64,000 bases of DNA, taken from assembly GCA_017561985.1 (NCBI GenBank), contig JAFZAZ010000003.1:20384-84383 (forward strand). The letters are read 5' to 3'. This document shows, in pieces, positions 28,018 through 38,156 of this stretch; the first letter of the stretch is position 1; each line of letters opens with the position of its first letter. A program made the translations under genes and the position numbers. The stretch comes from Lachnospiraceae bacterium. GTDB taxonomy: Bacteria > Bacillota_A > Clostridia > Lachnospirales > Lachnospiraceae. Under the pieces are notes generated by a model. The model searched no databases, was not told the DNA's origin, and saw only the letters and a program-made list of their open reading frames with translations.

Positions 28018-29940
28018 CTATTTATCTTCATGATGCAAAAAGGCGTACACCGATGCCGCGGCTGCTTTGTTCATGCCGGGAACGCCTGCGATCTCGGCCT
28101 CGGTCGCCTCGCGAAGCTCCGTCATTCCCTTGTAGTACTTCATGAGAGCGCGCCGTCTGGTCGGGCCGATGCCGGGGATATCGTCGAGGATCGACCGCGT
28201 CTGTCCCTTCGACCGCAGGCTTCTGTGGTACTCGATCGCAAACCGGTGCGTCTCGTCCTGAATGCGCGTCACAAGCGCCGCAACCTCGCTGCTCGCGCCG
28301 TCCTCACCCCTGCTTGCGCCGGACAATGCCAGCTCCGTGCCGCGGAAATACAATCCTCTCGTGCGGTGACGGTCGTCCTTGACCATGCCGCACACCGGGA
28401 TCTTGATCCCGAGCTCCGCGAGCACTTCCTCGGCCACCTCAATCTGGCCCTTGCCTCCGTCCATCAGGATGACATCGGGAAACACGGAAAATGAATTTCT
28501 CCCGACCGCCGCGCTGTCCTCGCCCGCGGTCTCCGCCATCATCTCCGCCTCATTTTCCTGCTCCCGCAGGCCGTGCAGGAAGCGCCTCGTGAGCACCTCG
28601 CGCATCGAGGCGTAGTCGTCCGGACCGTCGACGCTCTGAATGCGGAATTTGCGGTAGTCGGACTTGCGGGGACGGCCGTCCGTGAAGACGACCATCGAGC
28701 CGACGCTGTGGAAGCCGCTGATGTTCGAGATGTCATACGACTCCACGCGGTGAATGCCGGGAAGTCCCAGAAGGTCGCCGAGCGCATTCATCGCGCCTGT
28801 GGTCCTCGCCTCCTCTCGCGTGATCTTCTCAAGGTCCTTCGCGATGACCATGCGCGCGTTGTCCTTCGCAAGCCTCACCAGGCGTTCCTTGCCGCCGATT
28901 TTCGGCACGCGGATGTGCACCGGCTGGCCGCGCTTGGTCGAGAGCCACTGCTCCAGTAGTTCCGCATCCTCGGGCTCCGCCTCTGTCATCACCTCGCGCG
29001 GGATGTACGGCGTGCCCTCGTAAAATTGTCGCAGGAACGCGGACAGAATCTCTGCGTCCTCGCGCTCGTCCGTCTCCTGCATATGAAAATGCTCGCGGCC
29101 GATGATTCGGCCGTTTCGCTCGAAAAATATCTGCACAACGCAGTGCTCTTCCTCGCGCGCAAGTCCGATGATGTCGCGCTCGTCCAGGTGCGTGTCACTC
29201 GCGTGCTGCACCTGCGAAAGCGCCTTCACTCGCGTGATCAAATCGCGAAACTCCGCCGCCTTCTCAAACTGCAGGTCCGCGCTCGCCTCCTCCATGCGCG
29301 TCGTCAGATACGCGATGCCGTCCGTATAATCCCCGCCGAGAAACTTGAGCACCTTCGCCACCATCGCGCCGTAATCCTCCTCGCTCACGCCGCCGACGCA
29401 GGGTGCGTCGCACTGCCCGATCTGGTGGTAAAGGCACGGCCGAAGGCTTGGATCCGTACTCGGGAGCGCGCGGTTGCAGGTGCGGATGTGGTATATTTTC
29501 CGAAGAAGCTCGATTGTGTCGTTGACGGAGACACCGTTTGTAAACGGCCCGAAATATCTTCCCTTATCCTTCTCGCGGATGCGCGTCAGAAACACGCGCG
29601 GATACGGCTCGTCGACCGTCACCTTGATGAACGGATACGTCTTGTCGTCCTTTAAGAGTGTATTGTACGGCGGGCGGTTTTCCTTGATCAGGTTGTTCTC
29701 GAGCACCAGCGATTCGAGCTCCGTGGCAACCACGATGTACTCGAACCAGTTCACCTGCGAAACCATGCGGCGGATCTTCGGCGAGAGCTTGCTTCCCTCC
29801 CGGAAATACTGGCTCACGCGGCGCTTCAACACCTTCGCCTTGCCGACATAAAGTATGCGGTCGCGAGCGTCGTGCATGATGTAAACACCCGGGCACGACG
29901 GCAGTTTCGCAAGCTCTGCCTTTATGTCAAATTCGCGCAT
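28018..29940 (-). CDS. uvrC: Excinuclease ABC subunit C
   Basis: A 640-residue nucleotide-excision-repair nuclease. The N-terminal GIY-YIG domain (GVYIMHDARDRILYVGKAK, about 18-100) makes the 3' incision. A Cys-rich segment (RTCNRALPSTDPSLRPCLYHQIGQCDAPCVG), the UVR motif near 210, the RNase H-like 5'-nuclease domain with ESYDISNISG and VFTDGRP, and C-terminal helix-hairpin-helix motifs (DDIPGIGPTRRRALM, GVPGMNKAAA) follow in order. It is transcribed alone. Confidence 0.96.
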   Translation of the reverse strand: MREFDIKAELAKLPSCPGVYIMHDARDRILYVGKAKVLKRRVSQYFREGSKLSPKIRRMVSQVNWFEYIVVATELESLVLENNLIKENRPPYNTLLKDDKTYPFIKVTVDEPYPRVFLTRIREKDKGRYFGPFTNGVSVNDTIELLRKIYHIRTCNRALPSTDPSLRPCLYHQIGQCDAPCVGGVSEEDYGAMVAKVLKFLGGDYTDGIAYLTTRMEEASADLQFEKAAEFRDLITRVKALSQVQHASDTHLDERDIIGLAREEEHCVVQIFFERNGRIIGREHFHMQETDEREDAEILSAFLRQFYEGTPYIPREVMTEAEPEDAELLEQWLSTKRGQPVHIRVPKIGGKERLVRLAKDNARMVIAKDLEKITREEARTTGAMNALGDLLGLPGIHRVESYDISNISGFHSVGSMVVFTDGRPRKSDYRKFRIQSVDGPDDYASMREVLTRRFLHGLREQENEAEMMAETAGEDSAAVGRNSFSVFPDVILMDGGKGQIEVAEEVLAELGIKIPVCGMVKDDRHRTRGLYFRGTELALSGASRGEDGASSEVAALVTRIQDETHRFAIEYHRSLRSKGQTRSILDDIPGIGPTRRRALMKYYKGMTELREATEAEIAGVPGMNKAAAASVYAFLHHEDK

Positions 29941-29954
29941 GTCTCCTCCTCAGG

Positions 29955-29984
29955 AAACAAGGCCGGGGACACTCCTCGGCCTTG
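29955..29984 (-). terminator. Terminator after ftsH
   Basis: An 11-bp stem (CAAGGCCGGGG with its partner, including one G-T pair) and a 5-nt loop, followed by TTT on the minus strand. Confidence 0.75.
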
Positions 29985-30002
29985 TGGTCGTTCGTTGCGG
30001 TA

Positions 30003-32027
30003 TTACTCGTTCTCTGCCGTCGGGTCGGTTCCGGCCGCAGTCTCGGACTTCTCTTCCGGCAAATCCGTCCCGGTCACAGCCTCGGAAAGGTCGATCTCGC
30101 TCACTTCCTGCGGCTCCGTCTCCTCACCGCGGACGCGGCGGAAGATCTCCATAAACTGCTTGCCGGTGATGGTCTCCTTATCGATCAGGAATGCGGCTGC
30201 CTCGTTCAGAACTTCAATGTTCTCGCGGAGCATATTTTCCGCATCCTTGTAGCACTGTCCGATCGTGGAGCGGACTTCGGCGTCGATCTTCGTCGCCGTC
30301 TCGTCGCTGCACTGCAGCACCGATCTGCCCTCGAGATACTTGCTCTCGATGGTCTCCAGCGCGACCATGCCGAATTCATCCGACATGCCGTACATCGTGA
30401 TCATCTGGCGTGCAAGCGACGTCGCGCGCTCGATATCGTTGCTCGCTCCCGTGGTGACGGAAGCAAATGTGATCGCCTCCGCGGCGCGGCCGCCGCACAG
30501 GATGCGGATATTCGTAAGGATCTCGTCCTTCGTATTCAGATACTTCTCTTCCTCGGGCACCTGCATCGTATAGCCGAGAGCGCCCATGGTGCGCGGCACA
30601 ATGGTGATCTTCTGCACCGGCTCGGCGTCCTTCTGGAGCGCCGCAACAAGTGCATGACCGACTTCGTGGTACGCGACGATCTTCTTCTCCTCCGGTCCGA
30701 GGATGCGGTCCTTCTTCTCCTTGCCCGCGAACACGACCTCGACGGACTCCATCAGATCGGACTGCTTCACGACCGTACGGCCTTCCTTGACCGCGAGGAT
30801 CGCGGCCTCGTTGATGATGTTCGCAAGGTCGGAACCGACCGCGCCGCTCGTCGCAAGCGCGATCTCCTCGAGGTTGACGGAATCGTGCATGAGCACATTT
30901 TTCGCATGAACCCTGAGCGTCGCGAGGCGGCCCTTCAAGTCGGGCTTGTCCACGATGATCCGGCGGTCGAAACGGCCGGGACGAAGGAGCGCCTTATCGA
31001 GAATCTCGGGGCGGTTCGTCGCCGCAAGGATGACGATACCCTTCGAAGTGTCGAAACCGTCCATCTCCGCAAGGAGCTGGTTCAGGGTCTGCTCGCGCTC
31101 GTCGTTGCCGCCGCCGTAACGGCTGTCGCGGCTCTTTCCGATTGCGTCGATCTCATCGATAAATACGATACACGGCGCCATCTGCTGTGCCTGACGGAAC
31201 AAATCGCGCACACGCGATGCTCCGACACCGACGTACATCTCCACGAAGTCCGAACCGGACAGCGAAAAGAACGGCACCTTCGCCTCGCCGGCGACTGCCT
31301 TCGCAAGCAGTGTCTTACCGGTTCCGGGAGGGCCTACCAGAAGGGCACCCTTCGGAAGCTTCGCGCCGATGCGCGTGTATTTGGAAGGGTCATGCAGGAA
31401 GTCGACAAGCTCCAGCACGGACTCCTTTGCCTCCTCCTGGCCGGCAACATCCTTGAAGGTCACGCCGGTCTCCTTCTCCACGTACATTTTTGCGGTGGAT
31501 TTGCCGGCGCCAAGACCGCCGATACCGCCGTTCTTGGAGATCATGCGGTACGCGCCCCAGAGCATCAGGTAGATGAACGCGAACGGCAGCACATACGCGA
31601 GAAGCACATCGATGATCGTCGTGCTCTTGTCAACGATCAGGCGGCGGTACTCGATTTCCTTGTTGCCCGCCTCGGCCTGCCGTTTTTTGGTCGCCTCCAG
31701 GCGCTCCGTCAGCTGCGTGTCGCTCTCGATGATACCGGTGTAATACGTCTCGATCGCGGGGTCGTCCGTCGTCCCCTCCTTCGGGTAGATCACGATCTTG
31801 TCGTAATCCGCCTGGATCTCCACCTTCTCGATCGTGTCGCCCTCGAGCATTTCCAGGAACTCGCCGTACGAGATCTCCCTGTTGCGCACTCTGTCCATCA
31901 TCGAGGTGATGATCATGTAGAAAATGATGCACACGAAGAAAATGATGGCGGTCAGCACAACGCGCTGAACAACGCCCTTCTTCTTGTCATCGTCGTTTTT
32001 CCGATTTCCGTTGTCCGAGTTATTCAA
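30003..32027 (-). CDS. ftsH: ATP-dependent membrane zinc metalloprotease
   Basis: A 674-residue AAA+ protease for membrane and short-lived proteins. Two membrane helices (about 20-45 and 160-180) flank an extracytoplasmic loop. The AAA domain has Walker A GPPGTGKT, Walker [10 protein letters not shown] and the second region of homology with RPGRFDRR. The protease has HEVGH (HExxH) and the distal Asp region. TTG at 32027 is the likely start, with GGAGGG upstream. The acidic C-terminal tail of about 35 residues is not conserved. Confidence 0.96.
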   Translation of the reverse strand: MNNSDNGNRKNDDDKKKGVVQRVVLTAIIFFVCIIFYMIITSMMDRVRNREISYGEFLEMLEGDTIEKVEIQADYDKIVIYPKEGTTDDPAIETYYTGIIESDTQLTERLEATKKRQAEAGNKEIEYRRLIVDKSTTIIDVLLAYVLPFAFIYLMLWGAYRMISKNGGIGGLGAGKSTAKMYVEKETGVTFKDVAGQEEAKESVLELVDFLHDPSKYTRIGAKLPKGALLVGPPGTGKTLLAKAVAGEAKVPFFSLSGSDFVEMYVGVGASRVRDLFRQAQQMAPCIVFIDEIDAIGKSRDSRYGGGNDEREQTLNQLLAEMDGFDTSKGIVILAATNRPEILDKALLRPGRFDRRIIVDKPDLKGRLATLRVHAKNVLMHDSVNLEEIALATSGAVGSDLANIINEAAILAVKEGRTVVKQSDLMESVEVVFAGKEKKDRILGPEEKKIVAYHEVGHALVAALQKDAEPVQKITIVPRTMGALGYTMQVPEEEKYLNTKDEILTNIRILCGGRAAEAITFASVTTGASNDIERATSLARQMITMYGMSDEFGMVALETIESKYLEGRSVLQCSDETATKIDAEVRSTIGQCYKDAENMLRENIEVLNEAAAFLIDKETITGKQFMEIFRRVRGEETEPQEVSEIDLSEAVTGTDLPEEKSETAAGTDPTAENE

Positions 32028-32063
32028 GCAATCCCTCCTCAGTTATCATACTTTCCCACACCG

Positions 32064-32804
32064 TCACGCCTCCAATGCGTCGACGGCCTCGCGCATGACG
32101 GTGGCAATGTCGTCGTGGATCACCAGCGACGCCTCGCGGTCCGCCTGCGTAACGCTCTTATTGATCAAAACAAGCTTGTTTCCGCGGTAATACTGGATCA
32201 ATCCCGCCGCGGGATAAACGATCAGCGACGTTCCGCCGATGATCAGCACGTCCGCCCCGGCAATCGCCGTCACAGCCTTGTTGATCACCTCGTCGTCCAG
32301 ACTTTCCTCATACAAAACGACGTCGGGCTTGATGATGCCTCCGCACTCGCAGCGCGGCACGCCGTCCGCGTTCAAAATAGCATCCACACCGTAAAACTTA
32401 TGGCACCTCGTGCAGTAGTTGCGCAGCACCGATCCGTGCAGCTCGTGAACAACCTTCGAACCCGCCTTCTGGTGAAGTCCGTCGATGTTCTGCGTCACAA
32501 CCGCGCGCAGCTTGCCCATCGCCTCAAGCTTCGCGAGCGCCTTGTGGCAGTCGTTCGGCTGTGCCTCGGGATACACGAGCTTGTCGCGGTAAAACGCAAA
32601 GAAATCCTCCGGGAAGCGCTCGTAAAATGTCCTCGAGACCATCTCCTCCGGCGAGAGCGTCCGGTGCAGTTTCTGGTTGAACAGTCCGTTGGCGCTCCGA
32701 AAATCCGGGATGTTGCTGGCGGTAGACACGCCCGCTCCTCCGAAAAATACAATATTGTCGCTCTCTTTGAGCACTTTGCTCAGCTGTTCGGTCAATGCAT
32801 TCAT
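32064..32804 (-). CDS. Sir2-family NAD-dependent protein deacylase
   Basis: A 246-residue sirtuin. The NAD-binding GGAGVSTASNIPDFR, TQNIDGLH, the catalytic His in VHELHGSV, and the zinc site (CTRCH then CECGG) are present. It removes acyl groups from lysines with NAD. The ATG at 32804 follows GGAG by six bases; the longer reading only extends into the upstream gene. It begins four bases after the AraC regulator gene, so the two are cotranscribed. Confidence 0.92.
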   Translation of the reverse strand: MNALTEQLSKVLKESDNIVFFGGAGVSTASNIPDFRSANGLFNQKLHRTLSPEEMVSRTFYERFPEDFFAFYRDKLVYPEAQPNDCHKALAKLEAMGKLRAVVTQNIDGLHQKAGSKVVHELHGSVLRNYCTRCHKFYGVDAILNADGVPRCECGGIIKPDVVLYEESLDDEVINKAVTAIAGADVLIIGGTSLIVYPAAGLIQYYRGNKLVLINKSVTQADREASLVIHDDIATVMREAVDALEA

Positions 32805-32808
32805 CGTA

Positions 32809-33675
32809 TCACTCCTCATCGAGTACCGACTTGCGGTAGTAAAGCGGCGAAACTCCGTAGTACTTCTTGAACAGTTTGCTGAAATGGTAGACGTCGTCAT
32901 AGCCGACCTGCGCGGCGATGGTGCGGATGCTTCCGCGGTTCTCCTCGAGCATCTCCTTCGCCTTTCCGAGCCGGATCTGGATCAGATAGTTGATCGGCGA
33001 GTCGCCCGTCTTCTCCTTGAAGATCTTGGAGATATACACGGGGCTCAAGTACATATTTTGCGCGATACCGTCGAGAGAGATATGCTGCGAATAGTTGGCC
33101 TTGAGGTACTGGATGATGCGCTGTACCACGTAGCTCTTCGAGTAGCTCTCGAACGATACGCCCGCTGCCTCCTCCTTCGGCTTGCCCGCGATCGAGCGGT
33201 ACAGAAGGATCAATATCTTGATCATCTGTGCCTGCACGAGATAGTAGCGCCCCGGCTGCGTCGTGATGTTTTCGTCGATGATCTCGTAACAGCAGCGGCT
33301 GATCTCACGCTTCACCTCATTGGAAAGCGAAAGGACACACACGCCGCCGGGCGTGTTGATCGAGTTCGGTTCCATGTCCAGAAAATGAAAATCCGAGATG
33401 CCGGCGACAAATTCGAGGGTTGGATCCTCGGGATTTGTGATGATGCTCTGATGCATCACGCCGGGGTTACAGACGAGCAGATCGCCCTGTTTGACGTCGT
33501 ACGTCACGCCGTCAATGAGGTACTGCCCCTTGCCGGAGAGAATGTACGCGATCTCCATGTTGGAATGCGAGTGATAGTACGTCAGGCGCGCGTCGCGCAC
33601 GCGGCTGCAGTACAGAACCGTAGGATGAAAATCCTCGTACGAAATGTCGGACTGATGTCCCGGAAACCCTGCCAT
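32809..33675 (-). CDS. AraC-family regulator with N-terminal cupin
   Basis: A 288-residue transcription factor. Residues 25-110 form a cupin sugar-sensing domain (HSHSNMEIAYILSGKGQYLIDG, with histidines of the usual motif). The C-terminal 100 residues carry two helix-turn-helix motifs; the first is ISLDGIAQNMYLSPVYISKIF and the second IRTIAAQVGYDDVYHFSKLF. The ATG at 33675 is behind GGAGGAGGG. Target genes are not evident. Pairing with a sirtuin gene may mean joint metabolic control. Confidence 0.88.
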   Translation of the reverse strand: MAGFPGHQSDISYEDFHPTVLYCSRVRDARLTYYHSHSNMEIAYILSGKGQYLIDGVTYDVKQGDLLVCNPGVMHQSIITNPEDPTLEFVAGISDFHFLDMEPNSINTPGGVCVLSLSNEVKREISRCCYEIIDENITTQPGRYYLVQAQMIKILILLYRSIAGKPKEEAAGVSFESYSKSYVVQRIIQYLKANYSQHISLDGIAQNMYLSPVYISKIFKEKTGDSPINYLIQIRLGKAKEMLEENRGSIRTIAAQVGYDDVYHFSKLFKKYYGVSPLYYRKSVLDEE

Positions 33676-33694
33676 GACAATACCCTCCTCCGTG

Positions 33695-34369
33695 TCAGAT
33701 ATTTTCGATCTGCCAATCGATCGGCTGCGCCCCATTCGCCTCAAGATATGCGTTCGTCTTGCTGAAATGTTTGCATCCGAAGAACCCCCGGTACGCCGAG
33801 AGCGGGCTCGGATGCGGAGCCTTTAGCACCAGATGCTTCGGATTCGTAAGCATCGGGATCTTGGTTTGCGCCGGCCGCCCCCACAGAAGAAATACCATCG
33901 GCCGATCCTCGCGGTTGAGTTCCGCGATCACAGCGTCCGTGAATGTCTCCCAGCCGCGATCATGATGTGAATTCGCACGATGCGCCCGCACCGTAAGTAC
34001 GGTGTTGAGCAGAAGCACCCCCTGCTTCGCCCATTTTACGAGATACCCGTTGTTCGGAATGTAACAGCCGAGATCGTCGTGCAATTCCTGATAAATATTG
34101 ACAAGCGACGGCGGAATCTCTGTCTCCGGACATACGGAGAAGCAAAGCCCGTGCGCCTGGTGCGGTTCGTGATAAGGATCCTGTCCTAAGATCACCACGC
34201 GGGCATCCGCGCGCGTCGTGTACCGGAACGCCTCGAACACCTGCTCCCTCGGCGGATACACATCGCCCTGCGCGTACTCCCTGCGCACAAAATCGCTGAG
34301 CTCGCGGTAATACGGCTTGGCGAACTCACTCCGCAGAAAGCCTTCCCAATCCTGTGCGACGACAGCCAT
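33695..34369 (-). CDS. ung: Uracil-DNA glycosylase
   Basis: A 224-residue family 1 enzyme that removes uracil from DNA. The water-activating loop GQDPYHEPHQAHGLCFSV with the catalytic Asp and the leucine loop HPSPLSAYRGF with the catalytic His are intact. Its ATG shares one base with the hisF stop codon, so it is translated as the third gene after hisH-hisF. Confidence 0.96.
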   Translation of the reverse strand: MAVVAQDWEGFLRSEFAKPYYRELSDFVRREYAQGDVYPPREQVFEAFRYTTRADARVVILGQDPYHEPHQAHGLCFSVCPETEIPPSLVNIYQELHDDLGCYIPNNGYLVKWAKQGVLLLNTVLTVRAHRANSHHDRGWETFTDAVIAELNREDRPMVFLLWGRPAQTKIPMLTNPKHLVLKAPHPSPLSAYRGFFGCKHFSKTNAYLEANGAQPIDWQIENI

Positions 34370-35133
34370 CAGCGCACCTCCCGCACGCTTACTCCCCGAT
34401 CCGCCAGATACCTCTTGACCTCGGAGATCTCCAGTTCCTTGTAGTGGAACAGCGTTGCCGCGAGCGCCGCGTCCGCACCGCCCTCGGTCAATGCCTCGTA
34501 AAAATGCTCACAGTTGCCGGCGCCGCCCGAGGCGATCACCGGGATCGTGACACGGTCCGCCACGGCGCGTGTGAGCGCCAGGTCGTAACCGTCCTTCGTT
34601 CCGTCGCAGTCCATGCTCGTGAGAAGGATCTCTCCCGCTCCGAGTTCCTGCGCTCTGCCTGCCCATTCGATCGCGTCGATTCCCATGTCGACGCGGCCGC
34701 CGTTTTTGAAAATGTGCCACGTGCCGTCCGGCATGCGCTTCGCATCGATGGCGACAACCACGCACTGGCTTCCGAATTTCTCTGCCGCCTCGCTGATCAG
34801 CGTCGGGTTCATGATGGCGGCCGAGTTGACCGCGACCTTGTCCGCGCCCTCGCGAAGAATCATGCGGAAGTCATCCACCGTGCGGATACCGCCGCCGACC
34901 GTGAAGGGGATGAACACCTGCTCCGCAACGCGGCGGACCATCTCCTTACGGATCGTGCGCGCGTCCGAGGACGCCGTGATATCCAAAAACACAAGCTCGT
35001 CCGCGCCTGCAGCGCCGTACGCCTTGCCTACCTCGACCGGGTCGCCCGCGTCGCGCAGATTCACAAAATTGATACCCTTGACCACCCGTCCGTTGTGAAC
35101 GTCGAGGCAAGGGATGATACGCTTCGTAAACAT
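34369..35133 (-). CDS. hisF: Imidazole glycerol phosphate synthase, cyclase subunit
   Basis: A 254-residue TIM barrel that, with HisH, makes imidazole glycerol phosphate and AICAR in histidine synthesis. The catalytic Asp residues are in IIPCLDV and [12 protein letters not shown]. The phosphate-binding VGGGIR and ASGGAG loops are present. It lies 37 bases after hisH. No other histidine gene is in the window. Confidence 0.96.
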   Translation of the reverse strand: MFTKRIIPCLDVHNGRVVKGINFVNLRDAGDPVEVGKAYGAAGADELVFLDITASSDARTIRKEMVRRVAEQVFIPFTVGGGIRTVDDFRMILREGADKVAVNSAAIMNPTLISEAAEKFGSQCVVVAIDAKRMPDGTWHIFKNGGRVDMGIDAIEWAGRAQELGAGEILLTSMDCDGTKDGYDLALTRAVADRVTIPVIASGGAGNCEHFYEALTEGGADAALAATLFHYKELEISEVKRYLADRGVSVREVR

Positions 35134-35170
35134 CGCTCTCTCCCGTTATATGCTTTCGATTCCCTGTGTC

Positions 35171-35773
35171 CTATACGCCCGCAAAATTGCGCAGGATCTG
35201 CATTCCCACGTCGCCGCTCTTCTCCGGGTGGAACTGGCAGGCAAACAGATTGCCTCGCTCCACGGCCGCATGTATGACCGGACCGTACTCCGTCGTCGCC
35301 GCAACGTCGCTCGCCTCTCCGGCGCGAAGGTAGTACGAATGGACGAAATATACATAGCTCCCCTGCGGAATTCCGCGGAAAAGCTTTGAATCCTTGACAA
35401 ATGTGAGGTCGTTCCAGCCGATGTGCGGGATCTTCCGTCCGCCGCCCTCGGGGATGCGCACGATCTCGCCGGGGAGAATGGAAAGTCCGGAGACGCCGGG
35501 CGCCTCCTCGCTCCGCTCGAACAGAAGCTGAAGCCCCAGGCAGATGCCCAGGAACGGCTTCGTCGCCGCTGCCTCGCGGATCACTTCGCACAGCCCGCGA
35601 TCCTCCAGTTTTTTCATGGCGTCGCCAAATGCCCCGACGCCCGGGAGTATCACCCTGTCCGCCTTGCGGATCTCCGCCGGATCGTCGGTCACGACGTTCG
35701 GAAGTCCCAGCAGGTTCAGGGCGTTCTCCACGCTGCGGATATTGCCCGCATCGTAGTCAATGATGGCTATCAT
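35171..35773 (-). CDS. hisH: Imidazole glycerol phosphate synthase, glutaminase subunit
   Basis: A 200-residue class I glutamine amidotransferase. The nucleophilic Cys is in FLGICLGLQLLFE and the His-Glu pair in ACQFHPEKSG. It supplies ammonia to HisF. It begins 19 bases after the histidine kinase gene, so it may be transcribed from the regulator's promoter. Confidence 0.95.
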   Translation of the reverse strand: MIAIIDYDAGNIRSVENALNLLGLPNVVTDDPAEIRKADRVILPGVGAFGDAMKKLEDRGLCEVIREAAATKPFLGICLGLQLLFERSEEAPGVSGLSILPGEIVRIPEGGGRKIPHIGWNDLTFVKDSKLFRGIPQGSYVYFVHSYYLRAGEASDVAATTEYGPVIHAAVERGNLFACQFHPEKSGDVGMQILRNFAGV

Positions 35774-35792
35774 GTCAGTTTGCTTCCTCCGA

Positions 35793-37331
35793 TCAATTCT
35801 CTACCGATTCCTCGGCAAGCTCTAACTCAAACCAGAATTCCACGCCGTTCTCGTGGTTGACGGCACCGTATTTCTGATGGTGACGATCCATGATCGCCTT
35901 GACGATGGAAAGTCCGATACCGCTTCCGCCGTACTCGCGGCTTCTGGCCTTGTCCACCTTGTGGAACTTGATCCAGATGCGGTCGAGCTCCTCCTCGGGG
36001 ATCGGCTCTCCGGTATTGTAAACGGAGACTCGTACAAGCTTCTCCATCTTCTGCATCGATACCGCGATCTCCTTCGAGCGTCCCGCATGGTTCATCGCGT
36101 TGCTGATATAATTTGTGATGACCTCCTCGATCATGTACTCGTCCGCCCAGACAAACACGGGTTCGGTCTCATGGTAATGAAGCCTGATCTCCTTCTGTGT
36201 CCGGAGCACTTCCGTCGAATTGAGTATTCCGGTCAGAACACCCGTGATATCAAACCGCGAGTACTCGATCTTCTCACCGCCGAACTCCAGCTGGTTCAGC
36301 GTCATGAGTTTCTGAACCATCCGGTTCATCTTCGCGGACTCGTCGGAGATGACGTCGCAGTAGAAGCGGCGGCTCTCCGGGTCTTCGTTTATATTTTCCG
36401 AAAGACCTTCCGCATAGCCCTGGATCAGGGCTATCGGCGTCTTCAGTTCATGCGAAACGTTTGCGATAAATTCCGACCGCATCTCGTCGATCTCGGTCCG
36501 GTGTTCCAAATCTCGCTGCAGCTCGCTGTTCGCGTTTTTCAACGCTCCGACCGTGTCCTGCAGCTTCGCTGACAACCGGTTCAGCGAGTCCGCCAGGACT
36601 CCGATCTCATCCTTGCTGTTCACCTCGCAGCGCGCCTCGAAATCCATCTTTGCCATGCGCTCCGAGAGCTCCGACATCTGCGCGATCGGCTTCGTAACCG
36701 AGCGGCTGAAAAAGATGGCGACGACGACCGCGATGCCGAGCACCACGCATCCGATCAGAAGAAGCATGTCCGTGACCGCGCGGTTGTCGACAAGCATCTG
36801 CTTGTAGCTGGCGCGCACGAGAAACACAAAGCCGTTCTCCAGGCGTCCGTAGGCGTCGAGGCACAGACTTGCCGTCTGGTCAAAGTCCTCCGATCCGTCG
36901 ATGAAACGATCCTGCTCCAGGATCGTCGTCTGGTAGATCGTGTACGTCTCGTGTTCCTTGAGAACCTCGTATTCGCCTCGCGAGGAATCCCGGTGACTTC
37001 CGTACAGAAGCATTGCGCGGAGGTACCAGGGCTCTCCCTGCGAATTATAGTTTGTGTACGTCACACGCGTCTGCGTGTTGTACAGAAAGATCATATAGTA
37101 TTGTCCGGTGCTGACCTCGATGCGGAGCTTGTCATTTTCGTTGAACGAATCCTTGTCGCGGAACAGCTCGTTCAGGGATTCGTAGCATGCCTCGAGATCC
37201 TCCACCTTTCGCTTGATGGCAAACCGGTCGAGGAGCATACGAAACAATATCCACGTGCCCACGATGCACAAAATGATCAGCGCAGCGAAGGCAAGCAGCA
37301 TCTTGATCCGAAATGACAATCCTTTTCTCAT
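35793..37331 (-). CDS. Membrane sensor histidine kinase
   Basis: A 512-residue kinase. Transmembrane segments at about 10-30 and 187-208 flank an extracellular sensor region of about 155 residues. HAMP follows (about 209-262), then a HisKA domain with the phospho-accepting His294 in SHELKTPIAL, and an HATPase domain with N-box (NYISNAMNHAG), G1 and G2 glycine motifs (YGGSGIGLSIVK). It partners with the response regulator gene 14 bases upstream. The signal is unknown. Confidence 0.93.
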   Translation of the reverse strand: MRKGLSFRIKMLLAFAALIILCIVGTWILFRMLLDRFAIKRKVEDLEACYESLNELFRDKDSFNENDKLRIEVSTGQYYMIFLYNTQTRVTYTNYNSQGEPWYLRAMLLYGSHRDSSRGEYEVLKEHETYTIYQTTILEQDRFIDGSEDFDQTASLCLDAYGRLENGFVFLVRASYKQMLVDNRAVTDMLLLIGCVVLGIAVVVAIFFSRSVTKPIAQMSELSERMAKMDFEARCEVNSKDEIGVLADSLNRLSAKLQDTVGALKNANSELQRDLEHRTEIDEMRSEFIANVSHELKTPIALIQGYAEGLSENINEDPESRRFYCDVISDESAKMNRMVQKLMTLNQLEFGGEKIEYSRFDITGVLTGILNSTEVLRTQKEIRLHYHETEPVFVWADEYMIEEVITNYISNAMNHAGRSKEIAVSMQKMEKLVRVSVYNTGEPIPEEELDRIWIKFHKVDKARSREYGGSGIGLSIVKAIMDRHHQKYGAVNHENGVEFWFELELAEESVEN

Positions 37332-37345
37332 AGTTCCTCCCGGCG

Positions 37346-38020
37346 TCAGCCTTCCGGATCGAATTTATAACCCATGCCCCAGATGGTGCGGATGTACTCG
37401 CCCTTGTCTCCCATCTTGCTGCGCAGCTTCTTTACGTGCGTATCGATGGTGCGGGCGTCTCCGTAATAATCGTAATTCCAGACGTTGTTGAGAATCTTCT
37501 CGCGCGACAGTGCCACGCCTCTGTTCTCTGCGAAAAATGTCAGAAGCTCAAACTCCTTGACGCTCAGATCGATCGGCTTGTCATCGATCTTCACGATATG
37601 TGCAGTCTTGTCGATCGTGATGCCGCCGACCGAGAGACTCTCGCCGTCCTGGCCTGTACGGCGCAAAATGGCGTCCACGCGGGCCATGAGGATCTTCGGG
37701 CTGAACGGCTTGGTCACATACTCGTCCACGCCAAGCTTGAAGCCGAGAAGCTCGTCCCTCTCCTCTCCGCGCGCCGTCAGCATGATGATCGGCACCTTGG
37801 AGTATTGGCGAAGCTCCTTGCATACCGCCCATCCGTCCATCTTCGGCATCATGACATCCAGGATCACAAGATCCACCCTGCTCTCCCGGAAGAAGATCTC
37901 GCATGCCTGCTCACCGTCCTCAGCCTCCAGCGAACGATACCCCTGCTTCTGCAGGAAATCGCACACGAGCTTACGCATTCTCGCCTCGTCGTCAACCACC
38001 AATACTGTAATTTCGTCCAT
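37346..38020 (-). CDS. OmpR-family response regulator
   Basis: A 224-residue regulator. The receiver domain (1-118) has the acidic pair Asp10/Asp11, phospho-acceptor Asp55 in VILDVMMP, and the conserved Lys in VTKPFS. The winged-helix DNA-binding domain covers about 128-222, ending in VWGMGYKF-type sequence. It is first in an apparent unit with the kinase, hisH, hisF and ung. Confidence 0.94.
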   Translation of the reverse strand: MDEITVLVVDDEARMRKLVCDFLQKQGYRSLEAEDGEQACEIFFRESRVDLVILDVMMPKMDGWAVCKELRQYSKVPIIMLTARGEERDELLGFKLGVDEYVTKPFSPKILMARVDAILRRTGQDGESLSVGGITIDKTAHIVKIDDKPIDLSVKEFELLTFFAENRGVALSREKILNNVWNYDYYGDARTIDTHVKKLRSKMGDKGEYIRTIWGMGYKFDPEG

Positions 38021-38156
38021 GTGTCACCTCATTTCGCGACCGCCCTGCGGTCATACCTTCCGGCGGATCATTTCCGCCCTCACCCAATATATCTACAGCA
38101 TACCAGTCTTCCGTGTCAGTTCTGTGAAAAAGCGCGGAACAGCCTGTGACGCCGTA

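Noticed and set aside
29982..32870. A 962-codon open frame on the plus strand opposite ftsH and the sirtuin gene
   Set aside because: It is antisense to well-conserved genes, has no ribosome site, and its composition (Arg, Leu, Val, His rich) is what reversed GC-rich codons give. Many similar plus-strand frames in the window were dropped for the same reason.
34369..35773. hisH-hisF as a nonulosonic acid type pair
   Set aside because: Sequences match the histidine-pathway enzymes closely and no sugar genes are nearby.
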